From Streptomyces albidoflavus (GTDB lineage: Bacteria > Actinomycetota > Actinomycetes > Streptomycetales > Streptomycetaceae), in contig NZ_JOII01000048.1 of assembly GCF_000719955.1 (NCBI RefSeq), positions 1 to 34,779 on the forward strand: a DNA stretch of 34,779 nucleotides, given 5' to 3'. Of the stretch, positions 16,145 to 24,691 are shown piece after piece. Below the pieces are notes generated by a model. The model had not been told where the DNA came from. It was given only the letters and a program-made list of their open reading frames with translations, and made no database searches. A program made the translations under genes and the position numbers. Each line of letters begins with the position of its first letter. Position 1 is the stretch's first letter.

Positions 16145-17959
16145 TCAGGCCGGCAGGTACCGCGCGGCGAAGTCCAGTTCCAGCCGCACCTGCTTGATCC
16201 GCTCCTCGACCACGAGCGAGCCGTGGCCGGCGTCGTACCGGTACACCTCGTGCGGGTGCTCGCGCGCCACCAGCCGGTCCACGTAGTTGTCGACCTGCCG
16301 GATGGGGCAGCGCGGGTCGTTGACCCCGGCCGAGATGTAGACCGGGGCCGTCACGGCCTCCACGTAGGTCAGCGGCGACGAGGCCGCGAACCGCTCGGGG
16401 ACCTCCTCCGGGGTGCCCCCGAGGAGGGTGCGGTCCATCGCCTTCAGCCCCTCCATCTCGTCGTGGTACGCCGTCACGTAGTCGGCGACCGGGACCGCGG
16501 CCAGCCCCAGCGACCAGGCGTCCGGCTGGGTGCCGAGGCCGAGCAGGGTCAGGTAGCCGCCCCAGGAACCGCCGGAGAGCACGATGCGGCGCGGGTCGGC
16601 GAGACCCGAGGAGACCGCCCACTCGCGGACCGCGCCGATGTCCTCCAGCTCGATCAGGCCGACCCGGTGCTTCAGCGCGTCGGTCCACTCGCGGCCGTAG
16701 CCGGTCGAGCCCCGGTAGTTGACGCGGACCACCGCGTAGCCGTGGTCGACCCAGGCCGCCGGGCCGGCCGCGAAGGCGTCGCTGTCGTGCCAGGTCGGAC
16801 CGCCGTGGATCTCGAACACCGTCGGGAACGGGCCCTCGCCCTCGGGCCGCTGCACCAGGGCGTGCACCCGGCCGCCCGGGCCGTCCACCCACACGTCCTC
16901 CACCGGCACCGAATCCGGCGCCTTCATGCCGGGCGCGTCCAGCACGACCTCACCGGTGGTCGAGCGGACCTGCGGCGGCACGGCGGCCGAGGACCACAGG
17001 TACTCGACGGTGCCGTCGGGGCGGGCGGTGGCGCCGGAGACCGTACCGGCCGGGGTGTCGACGCGGGCCAGCGTCCCCGCGGCCAGGTCATACCGCCACA
17101 GCTCGCTGCGGGCCTCGAAGCTGTGCGCGATCAGCAGGCCCGAGCCGTCCGGGTACCACTCGGCCGACACGTCGCCGGGCAGCTCGATCGGCAGCTCGGT
17201 CTGCGAACCGTCCGCCACGTCCCACACCATCGGCTCCCAGCGACCGCGCCGCTGGTGGCCGATGAGCAGCCGGGTGTCCCCCTCGACCGGCGAGAACCCC
17301 ATCACCGCGAGGCCCAGTTCCTCCTCACCGCCCCGGGTGTCGTCCAGCTCCGCGACGGTCTCCAGGGCCAGCGGCTCGCCGGGGCCGCCGCCCAGGCGCA
17401 GCACCCGCAGCGCCGAGTGCATGGCGTCGCCGTGCTCGGTGTGCTCGACCGCCAGCAGCGTGCCGTCCCGCGACAGGTCGCCGACACCGGCCGACTCCCG
17501 GTGCCGGTAGACCACGGCGGGCGCGCCGCCGTCCCGCACCAGGTGGATCGTCGACCCGTCCTCGTCGGTGGACCGCCCGACGACGGCCGTGGAACGCGCG
17601 TCCCGCCCGATCGCGAGCCCCGCCGGGTACGAGGGCTCCAGTCCCGGCACCGCCGGAACGTCCTCGCCGCCGCCGAAGGGCTGGCGCATCCACACGCCGA
17701 ACTCGTCACCGTCGGTGTCGCTGAACCACCACACCGCCTCTCCGTCGGGCGTCAGCACGCCGTCGGTGGTGCCGTTGGGCCGGTCGGTCACCTGACGCTG
17801 GGCACCGGTGGCCCGGTCCCAGGCGTACAGCTCGTAGGTGCCGGTCGCGTTCGAGACGAACAGCGCGCGGTCGGGGGCGTCCTCGGCCCACTCGGGCAGG
17901 GAGACCCGCGGGGCACGGAACCGCTTCTCCCAGTCGGGCATGGCATTCGTGTCACTCAT
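16145..17959 (-). CDS. S9-family (prolyl oligopeptidase-type) serine peptidase
   Basis: 604 residues from the ATG at 17959, with TGGAG upstream. It should cleave short peptides, or act as an acylaminoacyl- or dipeptidyl-type peptidase, in the cytoplasm; no signal peptide is visible. The N-terminal two thirds form a beta-propeller with repeated blades (ATGAQRQVTDRPNGTTDGVLTPDGEAVWW, DLSRDGTLLAVEH, YPDGSGLLIAHSF). The C-terminal alpha/beta-hydrolase domain starts near residue 360 (FEIHGGPTWHDSDAF). The catalytic triad is visible: S465 in GGSWGGY, D548 in GVNDPRCP and H579 in GHGS, with family-like spacing. The long open frame upstream of the ATG is a GC-rich shadow. The reductase gene lies 128 bases upstream on the same strand, with a hairpin between. 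Confidence 0.95.
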   Translation of the reverse strand: MSDTNAMPDWEKRFRAPRVSLPEWAEDAPDRALFVSNATGTYELYAWDRATGAQRQVTDRPNGTTDGVLTPDGEAVWWFSDTDGDEFGVWMRQPFGGGEDVPAVPGLEPSYPAGLAIGRDARSTAVVGRSTDEDGSTIHLVRDGGAPAVVYRHRESAGVGDLSRDGTLLAVEHTEHGDAMHSALRVLRLGGGPGEPLALETVAELDDTRGGEEELGLAVMGFSPVEGDTRLLIGHQRRGRWEPMVWDVADGSQTELPIELPGDVSAEWYPDGSGLLIAHSFEARSELWRYDLAAGTLARVDTPAGTVSGATARPDGTVEYLWSSAAVPPQVRSTTGEVVLDAPGMKAPDSVPVEDVWVDGPGGRVHALVQRPEGEGPFPTVFEIHGGPTWHDSDAFAAGPAAWVDHGYAVVRVNYRGSTGYGREWTDALKHRVGLIELEDIGAVREWAVSSGLADPRRIVLSGGSWGGYLTLLGLGTQPDAWSLGLAAVPVADYVTAYHDEMEGLKAMDRTLLGGTPEEVPERFAASSPLTYVEAVTAPVYISAGVNDPRCPIRQVDNYVDRLVAREHPHEVYRYDAGHGSLVVEERIKQVRLELDFAARYLPA

Positions 17960-18066
17960 GGCTCCATGTAACCGGATGGACGGGGGGTGGTGCAGGGGGC
18001 CGGGGTGGGCGCCGGGCCACCGGCGGGATGCGCCGGGCCCCGCGCGATGCCCGCCCGGGGACGGAG

Positions 18067-18087
18067 GCCGGGGGACGGGGCCCCGGC
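18067..18087 (-). terminator. Hairpin directly after the reductase stop
   Basis: 7-bp stem (GCCGGGG at 18067-18073 with CCCCGGC at 18081-18087) abutting the minus-strand stop at 18088. The 17960-18066 region has further GC-rich self-complementary stretches. Moderate support for termination. Confidence 0.45.
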
Positions 18088-19152
18088 TCAGCTCGCGACG
18101 CGCACCACCGCCTTGCCCGTGTTGGCACCGCGGAGCATGCCGAGGAAGGCGTCCACCACGTGGCCGAAGCCTTCGGTGACCGTCAGCGGGTCGCGGACCG
18201 TGCCCTGCCTCAGGTGCGGGGTCAGGGACGCCTCCAGCTCGCCCTGGGCGTCCCGGTGCCGGCTGACCAGGAAGCCTTCGAGACGGCCGCTCTTCTCCAC
18301 GAGGTCGAAGAGGTTGCGCGGGGCCGCCGGGGGAGAGGCGGCGTTGTACTGGGATATGGCGCCGGCCCAGGCGATCCGGCCGCGCTCGCGCAGGGCGCCG
18401 ATGGCCGCCTCCAGGTGGTCGCCGCCGACGTTGTCCACGACCACGTCGACGCCGTCGGGCGCGGCCGCCGCCAGCTGCTCGGCGACCGGCCCGTCCCGGT
18501 GGACGAAGGCGGCGTCGAACCCCAGCTCCGCGACCAGCCAGTCGGCCTTGGCCCGCGTACCCGCGCTGCCGACGACCCGCCGCGCGCCCAGCAGCCGGGC
18601 GAGCTGACCGGCCGCGCTGCCGACGCCCCCGGCGGCCGCCGAGACGAAGACGTCCTCGCCGGGCCGGAGGGCGGCGATCCGGGTGAGCGCCACGTACGCC
18701 GTCAGGCCGGTGCCGCCGAGTATCCCGAGGAAGCTCTCCGGGGCGACCCCGGGCAGGTCGGGGAGGACGCGCGCCTCGGCGGCGGTGACCGCGGCGTGCG
18801 TGCGCCAGCCCTGCCGGTGGAGGACGAGGGAGCCTTCCGGGAGAGCGGGGTCGGCGGAGGTGACGACCCGGCCGAGGGCGCGGCCCTCCAGCGGGGCGTG
18901 CAGCTCCCACTCCCCGTCCATGTTCTCGCGCATGTAGGGGTCGACGGAGAGCCAGGTGTTCTCCACCAGAGCCGTCCCGGGGAGCGGTTCGGGCATCGGC
19001 TCGGTGACGAAGGCGAAGTCCTCGGGCACCGGTGCGCCTCGTGGGCGCCGGATCTGGTGGACGGCGGCGAGCTTCTCGGGGAGGCGGCCCGAAGCGCTCG
19101 CGGGTGCGGTGGCGGAGGGGGACGGAGAGGCGGCGGTGGGCTGGACGGACAT
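18088..19152 (-). CDS. NADP-dependent oxidoreductase of the MDR / CurA-PTGR type
   Basis: 354 residues from the ATG at 19152, with CAGGAG 8 bases upstream. The family reduces the C=C bond of alpha,beta-unsaturated ketones and aldehydes with NADPH (curcumin reductase, prostaglandin reductase). Typical marks: HQIRRPRGAPVPEDF, the segment LVENTWLSVDPYMRENM (about 62-79) of this subgroup, ILGGTGLTAYVAL, and the nucleotide-binding motif SAAAGGVGSAAGQLARLLGA (about 171-190). No zinc-ligand cysteines are present, as expected. The first ~22 residues are a Ser/Ala/Pro-rich extension of low complexity. Probable role is detoxification of reactive carbonyls. It faces a divergent membrane-protein gene; their promoters share 19153-19394. 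Confidence 0.94.
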   Translation of the reverse strand: MSVQPTAASPSPSATAPASASGRLPEKLAAVHQIRRPRGAPVPEDFAFVTEPMPEPLPGTALVENTWLSVDPYMRENMDGEWELHAPLEGRALGRVVTSADPALPEGSLVLHRQGWRTHAAVTAAEARVLPDLPGVAPESFLGILGGTGLTAYVALTRIAALRPGEDVFVSAAAGGVGSAAGQLARLLGARRVVGSAGTRAKADWLVAELGFDAAFVHRDGPVAEQLAAAAPDGVDVVVDNVGGDHLEAAIGALRERGRIAWAGAISQYNAASPPAAPRNLFDLVEKSGRLEGFLVSRHRDAQGELEASLTPHLRQGTVRDPLTVTEGFGHVVDAFLGMLRGANTGKAVVRVAS

Positions 19153-19394
19153 CGGTGACTCCTGGGGCGACGAGCTGTTGAGTGACCAACTCCCGGCGAC
19201 TTCGGTGGAATTCCCCGTTCCGTGGCTGTCGCGAGGAAATCTCCCAGATGGCGAGGTGCGCGCCCCGGCGCGCGGGGCGCCCGCCCGCACGCGGGGGCGC
19301 GCCCCGCCCCGCACCACGGGCGTACACCTCGGATCGCCCTTCCGGCCGGGCGATATCGTCGGCGCGAAGCCGGGGGAAGCGGGAGGCGGGTCGG

Positions 19395-20138
19395 GTGGAC
19401 GGCATACGGCAGGGGGTCGCCGGGGGCGTGCCCCGGCGCGCGGGCTGGTACGTCCAGACGTTGAGGCTGACGGCGTGCGCCCTGCTCGCGTGGCTGGTGT
19501 GGCAGGTGTGGCACCTGAGCACGTACGAGGCGGCCGACGTCGTCTGGGTCTGCGACGGTACCGGCAGCTGCGGCACCGACCACTTCGCCTCGGTGGGCCC
19601 TTTCGCCGGCATCGCCGCCGCCATCGGCCTCGGCATCGCCGCCGCCCGCTACCTGCACCGGTCCGCCCCCGGCGCGGTCGTCGCCCTGTCGGCCTGGGCG
19701 GCGCTCGCCGGCTGGCAGGACGCGCTGGCCGACGGGAAGGTGACCCGCGCCGACACCTCCGCCTGGTTCCTCCTGGTCCCCGTCGAACTGCCGGTCCCCA
19801 CCTGGCTGGCCGTGCTGCGCTGGCTGACCGCCGCCGCCCTGGCCGGGGCCTGCTGCGGCGCCTTCTCCAGCCTGTACCGGACGGCGGCGGTGGCCAGATT
19901 CCTGCGCGGCCGCGCGTGCGCGCCGGGCACCTTGGAGGGATGGCGTTCGCTGGGCCGACGCCACGGCGAGGCCGACCTGCTCTTCGCCGACGAGCGCGGC
20001 GTGCGCCACCGGGTCCCGGTCGTCGTCGCCCGCCGGGCCCTGACCCGCGAGACCGTCCTCGCCGTCTACGACCCCGCCCGCCCCGGCGACGCCGCCCGGA
20101 CCAGGGCCGCTCTGCCCCGTAAGGAGGCGAGGCCGTGA
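19395..20138 (+). CDS. Four-span membrane protein of unknown function
   Basis: 247 residues from the GTG at 19395, preceded by GGGAGGCGGG. Hydrophobic spans lie at about 22-41, 66-86, 91-110 and 137-160. Between spans 1 and 2 is a short loop with WVCDGTGSCG, whose two cysteines (about 53 and 59) could form a disulfide on the outside. The C-terminal ~85 residues are soluble and basic, and contain a beta-strand pattern ending VLAVYDPARPGDAARTRAALPRK. That ending recalls DUF3592-type domains, but I cannot confirm it. The stop overlaps the next gene's GTG (GTGA), so the two membrane proteins are made together and may form a complex. Confidence 0.85.
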   Translation: MDGIRQGVAGGVPRRAGWYVQTLRLTACALLAWLVWQVWHLSTYEAADVVWVCDGTGSCGTDHFASVGPFAGIAAAIGLGIAAARYLHRSAPGAVVALSAWAALAGWQDALADGKVTRADTSAWFLLVPVELPVPTWLAVLRWLTAAALAGACCGAFSSLYRTAAVARFLRGRACAPGTLEGWRSLGRRHGEADLLFADERGVRHRVPVVVARRALTRETVLAVYDPARPGDAARTRAALPRKEARP

Positions 20139-20788
20139 ACCGGGCCAGGCTCCGGGCCCTGTTCGGCCCGCACTCCTTGTGGGGCGCCCTCCCCGTCGGC
20201 GCCGCCCTGACCGCGCTCGGGCTGGGCCTGACCGGCGGCGGACGCTGGCTCCTGCTGCTGGGGGCGGCCGCGACGGCGGGGGCCCTGCTCCTGCTCGCCG
20301 CCGTCGCGGAGGCCGGGAACGGCGTCGCCTCGGCGGCCCCGCGCCCCGGACGCCCCACCTCGTACGCCCCGGCGCATGTGCACGGCGTCCGGGTTGTGCA
20401 CGCTGGGAGCGGGCGGACGCTGCGGGACAGCGACGGGCGGGCGCAGGGCACGCTGTTCGTCTTCGACCTGACCGTGGTCCCGGCCGGCCGTGCGCCGTAC
20501 CGGGTCCTCGTCCGCCATCCGCTCGACGTGCAGGGCCTGGCCGGTCAGGGGAAGGACGGGACCCCCGTGACGGCCGTGGCCGCGTACGACCCCGAGGAAC
20601 CGTGGCGCACGGTGCTGCCCGCCTCGCCCCCGCCGCGCGAGCGGCAGCGGGCCCGGGCGCTGGCCGCCGCCCCCGTGCCGACGGCGTCGCCGGTGACCCG
20701 CGTGGGGCTCCCGGCGGGAGCTTCCCTGCTCGTCCTCGGTGTCCTCTACGCGGGCGCGGCGGTCGCGCTCGTCCGGGCGGCGGGCTGA
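20135..20788 (+). CDS. Three-span membrane protein coupled to the preceding gene
   Basis: 217 residues from the GTG at 20135, which overlaps the stop of the previous gene and has TAAGGAGG upstream. Spans are at about 15-33, 38-58 and 192-214. Between spans 2 and 3 is a soluble beta-rich domain (about 75-175) with HVHGVRVVHAGSGRTLRDSDGRAQGTLFVFDLTVVP and the phrase VAAYDPEEPWRTVLP, which echoes the VYDPARPGD phrase of its partner, so the two proteins may carry related domains. No catalytic motif is seen. The gene ends 3 bases before the convergent kinase gene stop, with no hairpin between. Confidence 0.85.
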   Translation: MNRARLRALFGPHSLWGALPVGAALTALGLGLTGGGRWLLLLGAAATAGALLLLAAVAEAGNGVASAAPRPGRPTSYAPAHVHGVRVVHAGSGRTLRDSDGRAQGTLFVFDLTVVPAGRAPYRVLVRHPLDVQGLAGQGKDGTPVTAVAAYDPEEPWRTVLPASPPPRERQRARALAAAPVPTASPVTRVGLPAGASLLVLGVLYAGAAVALVRAAG

Positions 20789-20791
20789 CCG

Positions 20792-22564
20792 TCAGCTCCG
20801 CGGGCTGACGTCGATGACCTTGCCGTCGAGGTCGGCGGTGAGGTAGCCGCCGCCGTACTCGTCGCTGAGGTAGAGCCGCAGCACCGGCTGTTTGTCGTGG
20901 AAGGGGGAGGCCGGGTCGACGATGAAGTACCGGTTCTCGGGCTTCTCCACGCCCAGCCGCTTCTCGGCCTCGGTCATCAGGCCGGGCAGCGCGTCCCAGT
21001 CGAACCGGTCGAGGTCGACCACGGCGTCGCTGTCCCGCACCACGCCCCCGGCCCTGGCGCGTACGGCCTTGCCGTCGCGGTACTCGTAGGTGTCCCAGAG
21101 CTTCGGGTCCCGCTGGAGCGGTGCCTTGGCGGAGGCGTGGCTCTGGTGGACGTCGAAGGCGGTGACCTTTGTCGTCCCCATCACCTTCTCCAGCTCCGAG
21201 ACGATCCGCCGGACCGACTCCGGGGTGAGCAGGCTGGTTTCCTTCTCGGGCGACTCCTCCGGCTGCGGGGTGGCGTCCTCCACGGGGTCCACGGACGGCG
21301 CCGAGGGAGTGGAACTGGGGGCGGCGGCCCGGTCGTCGCGCCCCGGGTCGCGGTCGCTGCCCGGGCCGAACAGGTAGAAGCCGCCGACCACCATCGCCGT
21401 GCTCAGGACCGACGAGACGCTCACCACGATCCGCGTCCGCTGGGTCAGCCGCCGCGCCCGCGCACGCTCCTCGGCCGTGGGGGCGTCGTCCGCCTCGTCC
21501 GTGACGAGCGGCGTGGCGGGCCCCTGCGCAGCCGAGGCGGTGGGCGCGCCGGCCGCCGCTGCCGCCGCGTCCTGCGGCGGCGCGTCCTCGGGCTCGACCC
21601 GCTGGGTCGGCGTACGGACGAGCGCCGAACCGGTGGGCCGCGGCGGCACCGCGCCCAGCCGCCAGGTCTGCTCCGCGCCCCCGTCACCCGCCCCGCCCGG
21701 ACCGGGCCGGGAACCGGGCTCCGCCTCGGCCTCCGCCCGCGCCAGCAGCGCGTCCAGGGCCTCCGCGTCGGGCCGCGCGGCGGCATCCCGGGTGAGCAGC
21801 GCCTCCAGTACGGGGAAGAGGGCGCCCGCGTGACGGGGTTCGGGGATCGGGCCGTCGAGGACGGCGGCCAGGGTGGCGAGGGTGGAGGCCCGTCTGAACG
21901 GGTGGTGGCCCTCCACCGCGACGTAGAGCAGCATGCCCAGCGACCAGAAGTCCGAGGCCGGGTTCCCCTCGTCGCCGCGGAGGCGTTCGGGGGCGATGTA
22001 GTCGGGGGAGCCGACGAGTTCGCCGGTGGCGGTCAGGCTGGTGGACTCGCGCAGGGCGGCGATGCCGAAATCGGTGAGGACCGGGCGGCCGTCGGGGCGG
22101 AGCAGGACGTTGGCCGGCTTCACGTCCCGGTGGTGGATGCCCGCCGCGTGGGCCGCGCGCAGGGCCGCGAGGACACCGCGGCCGAGCCGTGCCGCCTCCG
22201 CCGGCGTCATCCGGCCCTCGCTCAGCCGGTCCTGGAGCGAGCCGCCGGTGACCAGCTCCATCACCAGCCAGGGATGGGCCACCTCGGCGGAATCCACGAT
22301 GTGGTGGATGGTCACCACGTTGGGATGGTCGATCCGGGCCAGTGAACGCGCCTCGCGCAGCACCCGCTCACGCAGCATCCGGGCCGCGGTCGGGTCGGAC
22401 TCCAACAGGACCGGGTCCGGCGGGCGCACCTCCTTCAACGCCACTTCCCGGTGGAGGGCGAGATCCCGCGCCCGCCAGACCAGTCCCATTCCGCCCCCGC
22501 CGAGCCGCGCGATCAGCTCGAACCGGCCGTCCACCACCCGCCCCATGGGCCCGCCCGCATTCAT
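20792..22564 (-). CDS. Transmembrane serine/threonine protein kinase
   Basis: 590 residues from the ATG at 22564; ATG 22546 is an in-frame alternative. The start was chosen because TACGCT sits 7 bases upstream, fitting a leaderless mRNA. The kinase domain (about 15-275) has LGGGGMGLVW (21-30), Lys44 in VALKEV, catalytic H145-R146-D147 with VKPANV, DFG at D165 and the SPDYIAPE activation segment, so it should be active. A Pro/Ala-rich linker (about 280-375) leads to one membrane span (about 378-399). The outer ~190 residues start with a Ser/Pro/Glu-rich stalk and end in a domain (about 440-590: LTPESVRRIVSELEKVMGTTKVTAFDVH...YGGGYLTADLDGKVIDVS) that is not PASTA. Its ligand is unknown. Divergent parS cluster upstream. 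Confidence 0.95.
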   Translation of the reverse strand: MNAGGPMGRVVDGRFELIARLGGGGMGLVWRARDLALHREVALKEVRPPDPVLLESDPTAARMLRERVLREARSLARIDHPNVVTIHHIVDSAEVAHPWLVMELVTGGSLQDRLSEGRMTPAEAARLGRGVLAALRAAHAAGIHHRDVKPANVLLRPDGRPVLTDFGIAALRESTSLTATGELVGSPDYIAPERLRGDEGNPASDFWSLGMLLYVAVEGHHPFRRASTLATLAAVLDGPIPEPRHAGALFPVLEALLTRDAAARPDAEALDALLARAEAEAEPGSRPGPGGAGDGGAEQTWRLGAVPPRPTGSALVRTPTQRVEPEDAPPQDAAAAAAGAPTASAAQGPATPLVTDEADDAPTAEERARARRLTQRTRIVVSVSSVLSTAMVVGGFYLFGPGSDRDPGRDDRAAAPSSTPSAPSVDPVEDATPQPEESPEKETSLLTPESVRRIVSELEKVMGTTKVTAFDVHQSHASAKAPLQRDPKLWDTYEYRDGKAVRARAGGVVRDSDAVVDLDRFDWDALPGLMTEAEKRLGVEKPENRYFIVDPASPFHDKQPVLRLYLSDEYGGGYLTADLDGKVIDVSPRS

Positions 22565-22571
22565 GCGGCTC

Positions 22572-22577
22572 AGCGTA
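22572..22577 (-). promoter_or_regulatory. Candidate leaderless -10 of the kinase gene
   Basis: TACGCT on the minus strand, 7 bases before the ATG at 22564. It matches the Streptomyces TAnnnT -10 pattern, and transcription would start at the start codon. No clear -35 is seen. Confidence 0.45.
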
Positions 22578-22676
22578 CGAGCCGGGACGGACACCGGAGG
22601 TCGCGGTTGGCCAACAAGGCGGGTACAGGCCCGACTCGGCGGTCGTACGAGGTTTCCGGTGCCACCGGCGGGTCGA

Positions 22677-22692
22677 TGTTTCACGTGAAACC
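22677..22692. other. parS: parS centromere site 3
   Basis: TGTTTCACGTGAAACC, with a perfect 14-base core at 22678-22691. First of a cluster of three; no other gene-related role is apparent. Confidence 0.93.
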
Positions 22693-22720
22693 ACGAATGC
22701 CGCACCATGGCCGATTCGCG

Positions 22721-22736
22721 TGTTTCACGTGAAACA
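22721..22736. other. parS: parS centromere site 4
   Basis: TGTTTCACGTGAAACA, the full consensus. Its centre is 44 bp from site 3 and 26 bp from site 5. Confidence 0.95.
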
Positions 22737-22746
22737 TCGCTTGGAT

Positions 22747-22762
22747 GGTTTCACGTGAAACA
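22747..22762. other. parS: parS centromere site 5
   Basis: GGTTTCACGTGAAACA, with a perfect 14-base core at 22748-22761. The 26-bp distance to site 4 puts it on the opposite face of the helix. Confidence 0.93.
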
Positions 22763-22917
22763 TCGACCGGTTTCGGGCGTGCTCGCGGCTTGCCGGAGTG
22801 GCAACAAAGGTGGTGCCGGGGGAGGCACCCTCGGATGATCGTGGGGCAGGCACCGGCGCCGCCCTCCTCGCGTCCCGCGTGCCGCACCGCGTCCGCGCCG
22901 CCCACTCTGGAGGAACC

Positions 22918-23916
22918 GTGGAAACCAACGCCCAGGCCACCGGCGCCCAGTCCGGCCCGCTCGTCCACCGCACCGTCGCCACCCCGGCGGGCCGGACCCA
23001 CCTCGTCGAGCAGGGCACCGGCCCCCTCGTCCTCCTCGTGCACGGCTTCCCCGAGTCCTGGTACTCCTGGCGCCACCAGCTCCCCGCCCTGGCCGCCGCC
23101 GGCTACCGCGCCGTCGCCATCGATGTCCGTGGCTACGGCCGTTCGTCCCGGCCCGCCGACCCGGCCGCGTACCGCATGACCGAGCTGGTCGCCGACTGCG
23201 TCGCCGTCGTCCACGCCCTCGGCGAGGGCGAGGCCGTCGTCGTGGGCCACGACTGGGGCTCACGCATCGCCGCCGACGCGGCACTGACCAGGCCGGACGT
23301 CTTCCGCGCGGTCGCCCTGCTGAGCGTCCCGTACGAGCCGCACGGCGGGCCGCGCCCCAGCGAGATGTTCGCCAGGATGGGCGGCGACGACGAGTTCTAC
23401 GTCTCGTACTTCCAGCAGCCCGGCCGCGCGGAGGCGGAGATCGAGCCGGACGTCCGTGGCTGGCTCTCCGGTGTCTACGCCGCGCTCTCCGCCGACACCA
23501 TGCCCGGGCCCGACGCGCCCGACCCGCACTTCATCAGCCGGGGCGGCACCATGCGCCAGCGCTTCCCGGACGCGCGCCCCGCCTGGCTCACCGAGGCCGA
23601 CCTGGACTTCTACGCGGGCGAGTTCGAACGCACCGGAGTGACCGGCGCCCTCAACCGCTACCGGAACATGGACCGCGACTGGGAGGACCTCGCCGAGTAC
23701 GACGGGGCGCCGATCGTGCAGCCCTCCCTCTTCCTCGGCGGCGCCCTCGACGCCTCCACCACCTGGCTCTCCGACGCCATCGCCGCCTACCCCCGCACCC
23801 TCCCCGGGCTGGTCGCCTCGCACCTGCTCGACGACAGCGGCCACTGGCTCCAGCAGGAGCGCCCCGCCGAGGTGAACCACCTCCTGACGGCCTTCCTGGC
23901 CGGGCTCCCCGGCTGA
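22918..23916 (+). CDS. Alpha/beta-hydrolase, probable epoxide hydrolase
   Basis: 332 residues from the GTG at 22918, with TGGAGGAACC upstream. It should open epoxides to diols through an Asp-ester intermediate. HGFPESWYSWRHQ (42-54) carries the HGxP oxyanion motif. The nucleophile is D112 in GHDWGS, D278 in GGALDAS is the probable acid, and H309 in DSGHW the base. Lid tyrosines are plausible at Y164 (YVSYFQQPG) and Y248 (NRYRNM), both usual in epoxide hydrolases and absent from haloalkane dehalogenases. Substrate unknown, no signal peptide. The SnoaL-like gene follows after 132 bases on the same strand, perhaps in the same transcript. Confidence 0.93.
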   Translation: METNAQATGAQSGPLVHRTVATPAGRTHLVEQGTGPLVLLVHGFPESWYSWRHQLPALAAAGYRAVAIDVRGYGRSSRPADPAAYRMTELVADCVAVVHALGEGEAVVVGHDWGSRIAADAALTRPDVFRAVALLSVPYEPHGGPRPSEMFARMGGDDEFYVSYFQQPGRAEAEIEPDVRGWLSGVYAALSADTMPGPDAPDPHFISRGGTMRQRFPDARPAWLTEADLDFYAGEFERTGVTGALNRYRNMDRDWEDLAEYDGAPIVQPSLFLGGALDASTTWLSDAIAAYPRTLPGLVASHLLDDSGHWLQQERPAEVNHLLTAFLAGLPG

Positions 23917-24048
23917 ATCCGCCCCGGTCAGGGCCTTGTCCCCACAACGGCCCGTCCCGAAGAATGCGGGCGGCCCGCGCGCAGGTCGGCGCGGTCCGCC
24001 GCACTTCCCGCCCACGCCCACCGCGTGGGCCCGTCGACAGGAGCCACT

Positions 24049-24507
24049 GTGTCCGACCCCGCCTCCTCCGCCACGGCGGCCCGCTTCCGCGCCGCCGTCG
24101 AGACCGCGACCACCACCGGCGACCTGAGCGGCTTCAGCGGGCTGTTCCTCCCGGACGTCCGCCTGTACAGCCCGGTCTCCTTCAAGCCGTTCGACGGCGA
24201 GGAGATGGTGATCGGCCTCCTCGGCGTCCTGGTCCGCACCTTCGAGGACTTCCGCTACATCGGCACCTTCACGGGCGAGGCGGCCACCAGCCGTGACCAG
24301 GACGCCCCGGCCTCCCCGGCGGACGTTCTGCTCTTCCGGGCCACCGTGGACGGCAAGGAGATCCACGGCATGGACCTGCTCCACTTCGACGAGACCGGCC
24401 TGATCAAGGAGATCACCGTCATGGTCCGCCCCCAGTCCGCCGTCCAGACGCTCGGCCAGGCGGTCCTGCGCGGGCTGGTCGAAGCGGGACTCGTCCCCGC
24501 CGAATAG
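24049..24507 (+). CDS. SnoaL/NTF2-like fold protein
   Basis: 152 residues from the GTG at 24049, with ACAGGAGCC upstream. The pattern of an N-terminal helix (ATAARFRAAVETATTTGDLSGF), the segment LFLPDVRLYSPVSFKPFDGEEMVIGLLGVLVRTFEDFRYIGTF, and closing strands with GMDLLHFDETGLIKEITVMVRP is typical of the NTF2/SnoaL-like cone fold. Such proteins are small cyclases, isomerases, hydrolases or ligand binders. Catalytic residues cannot be assigned with confidence. Its place after the epoxide hydrolase suggests a joint role on a hydrophobic substrate, since limonene-epoxide-hydrolase-like proteins share this fold, but that is inference. A 14-bp hairpin ends the unit. Confidence 0.87.
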   Translation: MSDPASSATAARFRAAVETATTTGDLSGFSGLFLPDVRLYSPVSFKPFDGEEMVIGLLGVLVRTFEDFRYIGTFTGEAATSRDQDAPASPADVLLFRATVDGKEIHGMDLLHFDETGLIKEITVMVRPQSAVQTLGQAVLRGLVEAGLVPAE

Positions 24508-24521
24508 GGGAGCGGGCCGCC

Positions 24522-24560
24522 GACGCACCCGGGGCCGGACGGCACCGCCCCGGGTGCGTC
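24522..24560 (+). terminator. 14-bp perfect-stem terminator after the SnoaL-like gene
   Basis: Arms at 24522-24535 and 24547-24560 are exact reverse complements with an 11-base loop, starting 14 bases after the stop. Confidence 0.8.
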
Positions 24561-24691
24561 ATCCCAACGGCCCTCGCCGAATCGTGCCCGGCGCCCCCAG
24601 CGCGAAGGCTCACAGGACAGGACCACTCGAGATCCGCTCGAGGATCACCGGGGAAACGCCCCGGCCAGGACCCTGCCCGAGGAGCCCTCCC

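Larger units (their letters stand above)
22565..22917. other. Spacer with parS cluster between kinase and epoxide hydrolase genes
   Basis: 353 bases. It holds the kinase promoter (TACGCT on the minus strand, 22577-22572), three parS sites at 22677-22762, and the leader of the epoxide hydrolase gene. Open frames that begin here with FHVKH or MFHVKH are translated parS DNA and not genes. Confidence 0.8.

Noticed and set aside
17960..19636. Open frame joining the S9 peptidase to upstream sequence as one very long protein
   Set aside because: It runs through the spacer and the reductase gene in the wrong frame. The S9 ATG at 17959 has a ribosome site and the upstream translation is low-complexity Arg/Pro/Gly.
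22565..22708. Extended N-terminus of the second kinase containing FHVKH
   Set aside because: Also translated parS. The kinase domain begins a few residues after the ATG at 22564, which has a leaderless-type -10.
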